From positions 9,897,738 to 9,961,737 of the forward strand of contig NC_081137.1 in NCBI RefSeq assembly GCF_958295425.1: a stretch of DNA of 64,000 nt, in the 5' to 3' direction. Each line of letters opens with the position of its first letter. The stretch's first letter is position 1. The notes under the pieces are model-generated. The model was given only the letters and a program-made list of their open reading frames with translations. It had not been told where the DNA came from and made no database searches. Made by a program: the position numbers and the translations under genes. Shown one piece after another: positions 52,191-63,696 of this stretch. This DNA comes from Solea solea (Eukaryota; Chordata; Actinopteri; Pleuronectiformes; Soleidae).

Positions 52191-52380
52191 AGAAAAATGC
52201 ACTGCACATTGATATGCTGTATGAATACACACCATTTACCAATATCCACAGTACAATTGTGTGGCTATGACTCGCTGCCATCATGGCTCGCTTCAGCAGA
52301 AATAAAATGTGATTAAGAGCTGTCATTTGATTTACAGCCAATTTTTCCTCTTCACTCTCTGTTTCTCGCTAGTCTTTTAA

Positions 52381-52992
52381 AGGCGACATCGAATGCTTGT
52401 ATCACACATATATGTTAGTTATGGAGGTCTACTTACATATATTAACTTGTTTTCATGATTAAAAACCTCCTAATCGCTGCAAACGAGCCGATCAAAATAT
52501 CTCCTCACTGACGCTCTCGTCAGCCGCGCTGTTTCAGACCAAAACCACACCCCCAGAATGTGGATTGTGTTGTGATTGGCCAGCCAACGAGAGCTTTCCC
52601 ACTGTCCTGTGATTGGCCAGGTACCTGGAAGTGACGTAATAGATAGGCCAGCTCTCAGATACACAGCTCCCCCTCTGGCATGGTGGATGCTCTGCATCAA
52701 CGACAGTAGTTCTTCTTCTTCTGCGGTTGAATGTACGCAACCGGATGTGCCCGGACTAGTGCCCGCACCAGGAGGCGCTACAGTGGTGAGAGGAGTGGTG
52801 AGGATTTTTGATGACGACATCAAACTACGGAAGTGCCGATCCGCTTCGCAGAGCCCAGGAAAACAATACAACACTATTTTCTCAGCAGTGGCTGAACTGT
52901 TGTTCTGAAACTTTAGGGTTTCATAAACGAGGTAATGACGCAGATACACACACAAACGCAGCGTTAATTGGAGCTTCCGGTCTATGTCACCT
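52381..52992. mobile_element. Non-autonomous TTAA-type transposon, copy B
   Basis: 612 bp, closely similar to 43390-44012 over its whole length. It has TTAA at the left flank (52377-52380) and TCAA at the right, presumably a mutated TTAA. The left terminal repeat has one change (AGGCGACAT). Its position relative to dnajb13b differs from that of copy A relative to dnajb13a, so it inserted independently of the gene duplication. Confidence 0.8.
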
Positions 52993-53440
52993 TCAAAATT
53001 CTGTTCATGCAGTTACCCTTTATTAAAGGCAAATGGTCCTTATTTGGTCATCGTGGCAGCAGCACAACTGAAAACATTAGTGTAATGACCAGGAGAAGAG
53101 TTCATATATATCTGGTCTTGACCACATCGACGGGTGAGGCGATCACTGTTGTGCATAATCCTGCACCAAAGGCTGATATAAGGGGGCAGGGAAAATTGTT
53201 TGCAGAATAAAGGGGATGGAGATGCACTTAAAGGGACGGTTGAATTCTATTATTAATAGTTGTGTGATTTCTGCAAGAATAAAAATAAAAAATGACAATC
53301 CTGTTCTTAATCCTGTCACTGAAGCAGAGCTGGCATTTTCCATGATGAGTGATTGTGGGATTGTGAAATTCGTGTTGGACCATTAACCTGTTACACTTTA
53401 AAAGGGATGATGTGATCATTCACTGTCTTCTTCTACACAG
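52993..53440. other. Unidentified intergenic stretch
   Basis: No gene or known repeat is recognised. Short open frames only. Confidence 0.4.
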
Positions 53441-53830
53441 TGTCATGCCTGTGTCTCGTTTGTCTCCTTTGGCATCTCTCTCTGCTTTATTTTGTAGTTC
53501 TCCTTCCTGTGTGTGCTTGTGTTTCTCCCACTTACCTGCCGTCTCTGCTCACTCCCCCTCCCTTCCCTGTTCTCTTGATGAGCTTCATCCTGTTCACCTG
53601 CGTCTGATTTGCTACACCTGATTTCTGTTCTCCCCTCCCCTTCCTCCCTACTTAAGCCTGCCTTTCCCAGTGTGTTTGTCAGATTGTCACGTGTGTGTGT
53701 GTTAATCAGAGCGGGGTGTAAATGTAAATGTTTTCACTCACTCTCACACAAAAATAAATCACTGCATTTGACTCACACAGCCTCAGTCACTTATTCACCT
53801 CGTCCACTGAGTGTGTGCCTCTCTGTGACA
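53441..53830 (+). mobile_element. Probable solo LTR
   Basis: 390 bp beginning TGTCATGCC and ending TCTGTGACA (TG...CA with inverted TGTCA/TGACA). It has a CTACTTAAGCC TATA-like box near 53649 and AATAAA near 53753, the layout of a promoter and polyadenylation site inside an LTR. A matching target duplication and internal region are not seen. Confidence 0.6.
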
Positions 53831-54052
53831 CTTGACATCTAGCTAGTTAACGTTAGCTATCATGTCTAAACTTTACAATCAGAAGTACAGACGAGAGTGG
53901 GAATCAAACCCTGACTTTAAAGGATGGTTAAAGCCATTTATTGGTCACGATACACGGGCATACTGCAGCTATTGCAAGGCTGATTTCTATGCAAAATTAA
54001 GTGACGTGAAAAAACATATGTACACACAAAAACCCATTCAAAAGGCAAAGCC

Positions 54053-54784
<732 letters not shown>

Positions 54785-55379
54785 AAAGCCTTATAACTCT
54801 TGTATGCATGTAAAGCGGCGTTCTCAGACTGTACTGCTGCTACGCACTTCAAGATGCACAGAAATGATCAATGGTGTTCTAGCACCATACTTCCTCAAAA
54901 GGTTGGTCTCTGATGTGGGTGACCAGAGTTTCAGCCTCCTCCTCGATGAGTCCACAGATGTTAGTGTGTCTAAGTACCTGCAGCTTGTTGAGTTGGAGGG
55001 AGGAGATACCAGGTCTATAGCCCGAGCTGTTATGGCTTTCCTGGAGAAGTGTAGTGTTAAAAAAAGAGAAACTCCTGGGGATAGGGACTGACAATGCCTC
55101 CGTTATGACGGTAATTAACAATGGGGTCCATAAAGTGCTAAAGGAGGAGTATGGCCTCAAAGATCTGGTCTTAATTCGCTGTGTGTGTGTCACTCTTTGC
55201 AGCTTGCTGTAAGTCATGCTTCCAATGACACCATCCTCTGTAGTGTGGAGTACTTGGTACGGGAAACTCATAATTGGTTCTCAGTGTCTCTAAAGCGCGG
55301 GAGGGCTACAAGGCCATATATGAGACCATCAACTGTGGGGAAAAACCCTTACAAATAACTAATCTAGGTGAGCTGGTGG

Positions 55380-55919
55380 AAGTGGTGGAAGGTGGTGTCT
55401 CTAGGAGCACTCTGCCCCTTGTTAGAAGCCTCAAGCTCGAGTTGTCTCAGTCTCACTGCCCTCTCCGTCTCAGCCTGAAGTTCAGCTTTTCTGATTTCCA
55501 ACTGATGTTGGAGCTGGGAGTGCGTCTCCCGTTCACGCGCTTCCAGTTGCAGCCGAGTCAGACGGACTTTAAGCTGTGGGAAGGATCATACCTAGGCAGG
55601 GTAAACAGGGTCTTCGCTCGCTCACCTGTCTGGTAAACTTTCCCAGCATCTGAGGGTGTCTCAGCACTTGGACAACTCTCTGTTTCTGTTGAGGAACTAG
55701 AAAGAGGAACAGCCTCCAACTGCTTGGTCAGAGTAATCACACCCTGTTCCACCAATCCCCCAATCACTCGTTCTCTAATTTCTTTTTTAAGCATGGCCCT
55801 GCTAAAGGGAATATTGAAGTGAATCGCTATCCCTATTAAATCGTCCTTCCTGCAACTATGTACTTGGTCAACAGTAGGATGGGCTACAAATATCTTAAAA
55901 AGTTAAACTTTTCTGCCAT
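55380..55919 (-). pseudogene. Ty3/Gypsy gag, 5' part
   Basis: On the minus strand an ATG at 55919 opens MAEKFNFLRYL and meets a stop. After a one-base shift it continues 'FVAHPTVDQVHSCRKDDLIG', then 'REIRERV'-type and coiled-coil-like 'RLRQLELEA' stretches. This is the N-terminal gag arrangement of teleost Gypsy elements. The leader, primer-binding site and LTR lie on the other side of a LINE, at 58765-59685. The gag is truncated at about 55380 and no pol from this copy is seen. Confidence 0.65.
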
Positions 55920-55956
55920 GGTGCTCAGTAGCTAGCAGCATTCACTCAAGCAGACA

Positions 55957-58757
55957 TCATCATCATCATCATCATCCTCCGCTTATCCGGGGCCGGGTCG
56001 CGGGGGCAGCAGTTTCAGCAAGGGACCCCAAACTTCCTTTTCCTGAGCCGCATTGACCAGCTCCGACTGAGGGATTCCGAGGCGTTCCCAGGCCAGAGTG
56101 GAGATGTAATCTCTCCACCTTGTCCTAGGTCTACCCCGAGGCCTCCTCCCAGCTGGACGTGCCTGATATACCTCCCTTGGGAGGCTCCCAGGAGGAATCC
56201 TCACCAGATGCCCGAACCACCTCAACTGGCTCCTTTCAACGTGAAGGAGCAGCAGTTCTACTCCGAGTTCCCCCCGGATGACCGAGCTTCTCACCCTATC
56301 TCTAAGGGAAAAGCCAGCCACTCTCCTGAGGAATCCCATTTCGGCCGCTTGTACCCGCGATCTCGTTCTTTCGGTCATGACCCAACCTTCATGACCATAG
56401 GTGAGGATAGGAACGAAGACTGACCGGTAGATCGAGAGCTTTGCCTTCCGGCTCAGCTCCCTTTTCGTCACAACCGTGCGGTAAAGCAAATGCAGTCCTG
56501 CACCAGCCGCTCCGATTCTCCGGCCCATCTCCGGCTCCCTCATCCCCTCACTCGTGAACAAGACCCCGAGATACTTGAACTCCTTCACCTGGGGCAAGGA
56601 GTCATTCCCTACCCGGAGAAGGCAATCCACCGGTTTCCTGCTAAGAGCCATGGCCTCAGACTTAGAGGTGCTGATCCTCATCCCGACCGCTTCACACTCG
56701 GCCACGAACCGATCCAGTGAGCGCTGAAGGTCGCAGGCTGACGAAGCAATGAGGACCACATCATCTGCAAAAAGCAGCGACGTGATCTCAAGCCCGCCAA
56801 ACCACAACCCCTCTCCACCACGACTACGCCTCGATATCCTGTCCATGAAAATCACAAACAGGATTGGTGATGAAGCGCAGCCCTGGCGAAGGCCAACACC
56901 CACAGGAAACAGGCCTGATTAAGTGCCGAGAACCCTGACACAGCTCATACTTTGGGCGTATAGGGATTGGATGGCCCTAAGTAGTGCCCCCCTCACCCCA
57001 TACTCCCGCAGCACCTCCCACAGTATCTCCCTGGGAACCCGATCATACACCTTCTCCAAAACACATGTAGACCGGATGGGCATACTCCCAGGCCCCCTCC
57101 AGGATCCCTGCAAGAGTAAAGAGCTGGTCCGTTGTTCCACGACCAGGACGGAATCCGCATTGTTCCTCTTGAATCCGAGGTTCGACTACCGATCGAACCC
57201 TCCTTTCCAGTACCTTGGAGTAAACCTTACCAGGGAGGCTGAGAAGTGTGATGCCCCGGTAATAGGCACACACTCTCAGGTCCCCCTTTTTGAAAAGGGG
57301 GGCCACCACCACAGTTTGCCACTCCTTCGGCACTGACCCCGACCTCATTGACGATGATCTCCCATCAGCTTCCCTCTCTGCCTCTACCACAGAGGGTGCA
57401 GATTTCGGATTCAGGAGTTCCTCAAAGTGTTCCTTCCACCGTCCGGTTACCTCCTCAGTCGAGGTCAACAGTGTCCCATCCTTACTGTACACAGTACCCG
57501 CTTTCCCCTCCTGAGGCCCCGATCGGTTTTCCAGAAACACCTTGGTGCCGACCGATAGTCCTTCTCCATGTCCTCTCCGAACCTCTCCTATACCCGCTGC
57601 TTTGCGTCTGCCACAGCAGAGGCTGCCGCGCTTCGGGCCTGTCGATACCTTGCAACTGCCTCAGGAGTCCTCCGGGATAACATATCCTGGAAACACTCCT
57701 TCTTCAGTCGGACAGCTTCCCTGACCACCGGTGTCCACCACGATGTTCGAGGGTTACCGCCCCTTGAGGCACCTAAAGCCCTGGAGCCACAGCTCTCCAC
57801 TACAGCTTTCACAATAGAGTCTTTGAACACTGCCCATTCAGGTTCAATGTCCCCAGCCTCCACAGGGATACAGGAAAAGCTCCGCCGGAGGTGAGAGTTG
57901 AAGGCCTCTCGGACAGGGGCATCCTCCAGACGTTCCCAGTTCATCCGCACTACATGTTTGGGTTTACCAGGTCTATCCAGAGTCCTCCCCCATCCTCTGA
58001 CCCAACTCACCACCAGATGGTGATCAGTTGACAGCTCTGCCCCTCTCTTCACCCGAGTGTCCAGAACATGCGGCCTCAGATCAGATGAAACGATCACAAA
58101 ATCGACCTTTTGGCCAAGGACACTCTGGTACCAAGTACACTTATGAGCGTCCTTATGCTCGAACATGGTGTTTGTTAGGGATAGTCGATGACTTGCACTG
58201 ATTTAGATCAGGTAGACCGTTCTTCCCAATCACGCCTCTCCAGGTTTCCCCATCGCTGCCCACGTGCGCGTTGAAATCTCCCAGCAGAACTATGGAGTCC
58301 CCCGACGGAGCCCCTTGCAGGACTCCATCTAGGGCCTCCAAGAAGGCCGGATACTCCGAGCTGCTGTTCGGTGCATAAGCACAAACAGCAGTCAGGGCTT
58401 TCCCCCCCGCAACCCTAAGGCGCAGGGAGGCGACCCTCTCGTCCACCGGGGTAAACTCCAACACAGCGGCGCTCAGCCGGGGGCTTGTGAGTATCCCCAC
58501 ACCGCCCGGCGCATTACACCCTTGGCAACTCCAGAGAAGAATAACTTCCAACCCCTATCCAGGAATGTGGTTCCAGAGCCAAGGCTGTGCATGGAGGTAG
58601 GCCCCACCAGATCTAATTGGTAGCGCTACATCTCCAGCACAAGCTCCGGCTCTTTCCCCCACAGCGAGGTGACGTTCCACGTCCCCAGAACCAGCTTCTG
58701 ACGCCCAGGTCCAGTACGTCGAGATCCCCGACCTTCACTGCCACCCATGTGGCAGTG
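55957..58757 (-). mobile_element. Near full-length APE/RT LINE (broken ORF)
   Basis: Minus strand. An apurinic-type endonuclease ([18 protein letters not shown] near 58280, STDHHLVVSW near 58030) is followed by a reverse transcriptase with YRGITLLS, CGFRPGRGTTDQL, LRQGCASSPILFVIFMD and the catalytic FADD (FADDVVLIAS, near 56770). A C-terminal 'FGHLVRIPPG ... RPRTRWRDY' region follows. The 306-codon frame at 55983-56903 is the longest piece. Stops and frameshifts near 56910, 57090, 57560 and 58160 break the ORF. The element ends in a GAT repeat and is bounded by GCAGACA direct repeats (55950-55956 and 58758-58764), consistent with target duplication. The clade was not determined. Confidence 0.88.
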
Positions 58758-58900
58758 GCAGACAGCTGAATCCCTATTGAGCTCACTTAACACACCGAGT
58801 AATCAACGGAGCTCAACAAACTCTCACCAATTTAACTAAACACTTGACAGACCCGATTCCATTGCCAATTTACAATTACCAATGTGTAATTTTCATTTCG

Positions 58901-58918
58901 ATCCCGGACGAGCCCCCA
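58901..58918 (-). other. tRNA-Pro-type primer-binding site
   Basis: The reverse complement reads TGGGGGCTCGTCCGGGAT, 18 nt complementary to the 3' end of tRNA-Pro as used by several retroelements. It lies directly after the presumed LTR end, where a primer site is expected. Confidence 0.8.
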
Positions 58919-59685
58919 TTTATTTTACAACCCGGCCCGTTATGGAGAGCAGTAACAAGTGATTTGGAATTAGAAATGAGGTGGAAAGGGACAACTGGTC
59001 TGGTTTAGGGTAAAGTCAGGCATTTAATTAAATAAGGAGGGAGCACATGCACAAGAAAACACAATAGAAGGAGGCTGTACAGGTGCTGACAAATAACTAA
59101 AACACAAAGTAACATCAACCACTATTTAGTTCTTGAAAAAAAAAGAAGGAACACCAAATAACTAAAGGAGGTCAGCACCCATAAGCTTTACAAACGTAAC
59201 AGCACAAAACAAACAAGCAGCTATTCTGCAAAAGAACTCAACAAAAGAAGGAGAGACCATCAAGGTACTCTCTGAACTAGTTAAACGTACAAAGATTTAG
59301 CACGCTGGCTAAAACAACTCAAATAGTTTCCAGCCAGGCAAAACTAAACAAACACTCTATTTCAATAGGCTTTAACACAACAGTATGTAACCAACAGCGA
59401 GGACGAACTGATCACTGACTCACAGCCGCCATGAACTGAGGGCACACAAGCTATTTATGTTGCAGTTGGGGTTGATTGCAGAGTCTCAATTGGTAGATTC
59501 GGTAGACACACAGCCACACCAATCACAGACGCAGGTGGACAGGATGCAGGAAGTACACCACCTCTGCTTCAGCCGGACCAATCCTCATCATGGAATTACA
59601 CAGCTTGCTTTGCATGCCTGGCAGAATCACTCATGGGAACACACAATGAACATACACTAAACGGCAGCCAGCAGCGGCTGTAACA
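58919..59685 (-). mobile_element. Presumed 5' LTR of the split Gypsy element
   Basis: On the minus strand it begins TGTTACAGCC at 59685 and runs to the primer-binding site. The exact ends are uncertain because a terminal CA is not clear before the PBS. The other LTR was not found in the window. Confidence 0.5.
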
Positions 59686-60237
59686 CACCCCATATAGCCT
59701 AACAGTCTTTTGATTACATTTGATATTCTAACATTTAACAATACAGGACAAATTTGATTTATGTAATGTGAAAAACAAGACAAGAATCAACAGAAGAGAG
59801 TTCATTTGTAGTTCTAAACATATATTAGGGTTTTCTTTACTCACTTTTTGTCGACGTTATTCCTCTTTCCTACAGCGTCCATCAAAGTCGGGGCAATCAG
59901 GCCAATTATGCAAATTGGGCAATGACGTCATTTAGCGACTTCTAGCGACTTTTAGGGCAGCCAATAGCTACTTTCCTTACTGAGGAGTTGGCAACACAGA
60001 ATCAAACAAACTTACAATGTGTACATTTTAGCAGCATTTATTGGTGAAATTGCATGTTGCAGCTGAGCTGTGCATGTTCCAGCCTCACCAATATGAACAA
60101 CTAGAACAAAGAAACACTATAATTGATGTAATGTAAAACTGAAATGCTATAGTAATGGTGTTCTTATTTGCAGGGTATATGTGCAAATGTAAATGAGTTA
60201 TATCGCTGAGGAAACAACATGTAATGACCAGCTATTT
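59686..60237. other. Unidentified, probably repeat-derived
   Basis: No gene is seen. 'tagcgacttctagcgactttt' is a small internal repetition. The origin was not recognised. Confidence 0.35.
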
Positions 60238-60245
60238 GTCTACAG

Positions 60246-60663
60246 CAGGGGTGCCCAACCTATTTTGACCCAAGATCTACTTTTCAAGTAGCCAACCTCT
60301 CGAGATCTACCAGTCCAGTGTCAACGTTGCAAACCCACACACATCGTTTCCAGCATGCAGTAACTAACCTCTGTCACACCCTGACTCTAAAGGCATTTTA
60401 AGGGAAGGCCACTTTAAGGAATATAAGGAATAACAAAGTAATTTATTGAACAAAAGTCAAATTACAAAATGAACAGCTAAATATTTACTATATAATTACT
60501 ATACTTACTATATGTAATACTACTATATAAATATAGTGTGAAAATATCAGTGCAGTCAGTAGTATAAGGTGTGCATGAGGGATAATGTATGTGTAACTGA
60601 CCTTAATATCAACCAAACAGAATAATAAAACTATACAAAATATACAGGGACTGCCTGTCCCTG

Positions 60664-60738
<75 letters not shown>

Positions 60739-61174
60739 CTCTGCTTCTCTGCCTGTCGGGAGAGTTGCACTTCTTTAATGGCCTTCACGATCTCCGTTTA
60801 AGTCGGCAAAAAGGCTGTCCGCTGCCTCGAGAAAGGCTTCCTTCACCATATCACCGTCTTTGAATGGCTTCTTGTGCTTAGCAAGGACGTGACTGACGCG
60901 ATAGGAAGCAATAGTTGCGGCCTTACTCTGGGTCCTTGGCTTGGTGAAGATTGACTGCCGTGCGGCAAGCTGTGCTTTTCAAGTGTACACGGTGTACTGT
61001 TTTAAAATGCTGCTCCAGTTTCCCTTTCTTTGCCAACGCCACATAACACACATACACCCAAAAATAAAAAATAAAAATAAATGCTTTTTTTTTTCCTCCA
61101 ACACCCCTCGCGGTCGACTTGGGATAATTCCGCGATGTACCAGTAGACCGAGATCGACTGGTTGGGCACTCCTG
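60246..61174 (-). mobile_element. hAT-Charlie-like relic with transposase remnant
   Basis: 929 bp with terminal inverted repeats CAGGGGTGCCCAACC and CAGGAGTGCCCAACC. It is flanked by GTCTACAG/GTCTACTT, a 6 of 8 match to an 8-bp hAT duplication. Minus-strand frames give 'KKGKLEQHFKTVH' and, in another frame, 'ASYRVSHVLAKHKKPFKDGD', then 'EAFLEAADSLF'. These resemble hAT-derived GTF2IRD2/ZBED-type proteins. A 70-bp CT tract (60662-60735) lies inside. Confidence 0.8.
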
Positions 61175-61182
61175 GTCTACTT

Positions 61183-61540
61183 CACTAGCAAAATCCACAC
61201 AGGACTGAGGCGAAAAGGCTCAGCTGTCGTGTGTGTTTCTGCAACACCGTCAATCAAAAACTGGTTCCTCCAATCATCATGCAGAAGCACAGCGTCCCAT
61301 GATGGGAGTAACACAGTAACAGTTGCTGTCACTGTTTACTGTGGCATTAGAGCATTAGATATAAAATGTATTGTGGCAAGTTGGGGCACGTGACTCGCAT
61401 TCCTTGCCTGTGCACTGAAATCACCAGACAGAATTCAATCAGCCATCAGTTGGTAATGACTGGGCGTCTGATGCGCGCCGTACCCTCCTTCCTGAATCAG
61501 CATCATGCTGTGATCACTATTTGGCGTGGCTGTCCGCTAG
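61183..61540. other. Unidentified
   Basis: No gene or transposon is recognised between the hAT relic and the Harbinger fragment. Confidence 0.35.
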
Positions 61541-61834
61541 ATCTCTGATCAATCCTCTCTAATTGTACGGTAGGTTATGCTTCAGGGTTGTTTTGTATAG
61601 TTGTGAAGTTACGGTGAGTGGTAGTGGCATTACACTTGCTTCCAATCTATTGTTTTGCAGAGTCAGCTGTGTTGTATGTGTGTTTATCCTCTTGCGGAGC
61701 TGGTGGAACGGAACATAGGTCAACTAAAGGGACGTTGGCGCTGTTTGGACAGAAGTGGCGGTGTTCTACTTTACAGTCCACAGAAAACATGTCGCATTGT
61801 GCAGGCATGCAGCGTGCTACACAATGTGGCAACA
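61541..61834 (+). pseudogene. PIF/Harbinger nuclease C-terminal fragment
   Basis: From 61703 the plus strand reads 'VERNIGQLKGRWRCLDRSGG', then 'VLLYSPQKTCRIVQACSVLH' and NVA. This is the conserved C-terminal block of HARBI1-type nucleases containing the last catalytic acidic residue. An intron-like stretch ending TTGCAG precedes it. The frame stops abruptly at about 61834, where antisense Gypsy sequence begins. Confidence 0.75.
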
Positions 61835-61835
61835 C

Positions 61836-63696
61836 TTACCTCGAAGTGTTGCAGCGCGAGTAGCAGAGCGAGGGTTTCTTTTTCGATGGTGGAATAGTTA
61901 GCTTGGTATTTATTGAACTTACGTGAATAATAGCTGACAGGGTGATCTATTCCTTTCGCATCTTCCTGGAACAGCACAGCACCGGCCCCGACAGCGCTGG
62001 CGTCAACTTCTAGTTTAGACCTGTATCAAATAGATTAATGCATTTTGTGACACGAGTGGTGGATTTGGTGGTGCGTGTGTGGGTGTGGCTTCACAGTGTG
62101 TGTGTGTGGTGATTTCATGGTGATGGGCTGATCTGAAACAGGTGTGCTGGGCAGGATTTCAGCCAGCTTAATTACCCCCTCACACACTCTCTTCCAGTCT
62201 CCCTCTGCTCTTCTCTGTGACAGGTACCTGTGTGCATGTGCTCTGAAACTGTCATTTGAATGTTTATCTTGTGTTGAGTCTCCCTCTGCTCTTCTCTGTG
62301 ACAGTGTGGCGTGTGACATGGGCTGGAGTTGTCTTAAGACGGTTGGTCGGACTGGGAGTAAATACAATGGCTGAACAGCAGTGCCTTGCAGCCACACAGT
62401 GGAGTGCAGCAGTCATCACCAGCACAGCATGCGGCGTCAGCAGTGATAGCACAGCCACACCGAGTCAGTGCACCAGTCGACCAGCGGACCCAGCCTGCCA
62501 GCCTGGTGATAGTGAAGCTCAGCCACTCACCAGGTCACACGGAACCCACACCTTCAGTCACCCCTTCTAGTACTTTTAATTAAATTCCCTTGGACTCAAT
62601 CAGCTTTTTAGATGTTTATATGAATGATAAAAGACTTGTTAAATTATACCTCTGTCTTGTTGTTCCCTTGCCCACTATCCACTGGCTGGTCAATTGCACG
62701 AACCAAGGAACACTTTACAAATGGTCGAGAGAGATCAGGAGCGGCGAGAACAGGAGCATGGCAGAGGAGCGACATAACACTGTCAAAAGCATTTTGACAC
62801 TCCATAGTCCATTCAAAATCGACCTTCGGGCTGAGCAGGGATGTAAGAGGGTAAACGACTGTGGAAAAATTGCGGCAGAAATTTCGGTAATAACCCACCA
62901 TTCCTAAAAATCTGTGCAGCTCACGCCTGGTGGTGGTAACTGGGTAACGAGTGGTGGCTTCTACCTTGGCATCCACAGGTCGTACCTGGCCCTGACCCAC
63001 TTGATGTCCCAAATAAATCACTGTAGCTTCCCAAACTCGCACTTTGCCAGATTGAGGATGAGAGAAGCTTGTGCCAGACGTATGAATACTTGTCTTAATA
63101 CTTTCATGTGTTCATCCCAAGTGGAAGTGTACACAACAAGATCCTCTAAATACGCACTGCAGTTACGGATGTCACCCAGGACCTGGTTTACTAGGCACTG
63201 GAAGGTGGCTGGAGCATTACACAGGCCAAATGCCATGACATTGTATTGTAAGAACTGATCAGGTGTCACAAAAGCAGATATTTCAGAAGTGCGTTTGGTG
63301 AGAGGGACTTGCCAATACCCTTTCAATAAATCCAACTTACTGACATAATTCGCATTCCCCACATTATCCACAGTCCTCCATCCTAGGTAAAGGATATGAG
63401 TCAGGGACTGTCACAGAATTTACTTTGCGAATATCTGTTACAAAGCGAGATGAACCATCAGACTTAGCCTCTAACAGGCAGGGTGAGCTCCATGCGCTTG
63501 AACTGGGTTTCTCCAAACCGTGCTGTAAAAGATAATCAGTTTCCTTTTTCATTAGAGCACGTTTTACGGGGTTGATGCGGTATGGGTGCTGCTTTATGGG
63601 TTTTGCATCCTTCACATCTATGTCATGCCGTATGAGAGTGGTCTGCGTGGGAACATTACTAAGCAGACATCTGAACTCTGTCACTGAGTTAACCAC
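61836..63696 (-). pseudogene. Ty3/Gypsy pol: RT and RNase H, disrupted
   Basis: Minus strand. The RT start ('HDIDVKDAKPIKQHPYRINP', 'WSSPCLLEAKSDGSSRFVTD') is followed by 'DLLKGYWQVPLT', 'FVTPDQFLQYNVMAFG' and YLED in place of the catalytic YLDD-type box. RT-connection blocks ('LGMVGYYRNFCRNFS') come next, then RNase H ('VSYYSRKFNKYQANYSTIEK'). A 696-bp insertion (62018-62713) separates the two halves and RNase H is cut at 61836. Integrase is missing. Family is from motif recognition. Confidence 0.85.
62018..62713. mobile_element. 696-bp insertion within Gypsy pol
   Basis: It interrupts the pol frame between the RT connection and RNase H and is flanked by TTTA on both sides (62014-62017, 62714-62717). 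It contains a 28-bp direct repeat (62196-62223 and 62277-62304, starting agtctccctctgctcttctc) and GT tracts. Identity is unknown; an LTR or SINE-like element is possible. Confidence 0.55.

Noticed and set aside
52470..52955. 161-codon minus-strand ORF
   Set aside because: It lies inside the TTAA transposon copy. The equivalent frame in the other copy (43479-43975) is broken and no transposase motif is seen.
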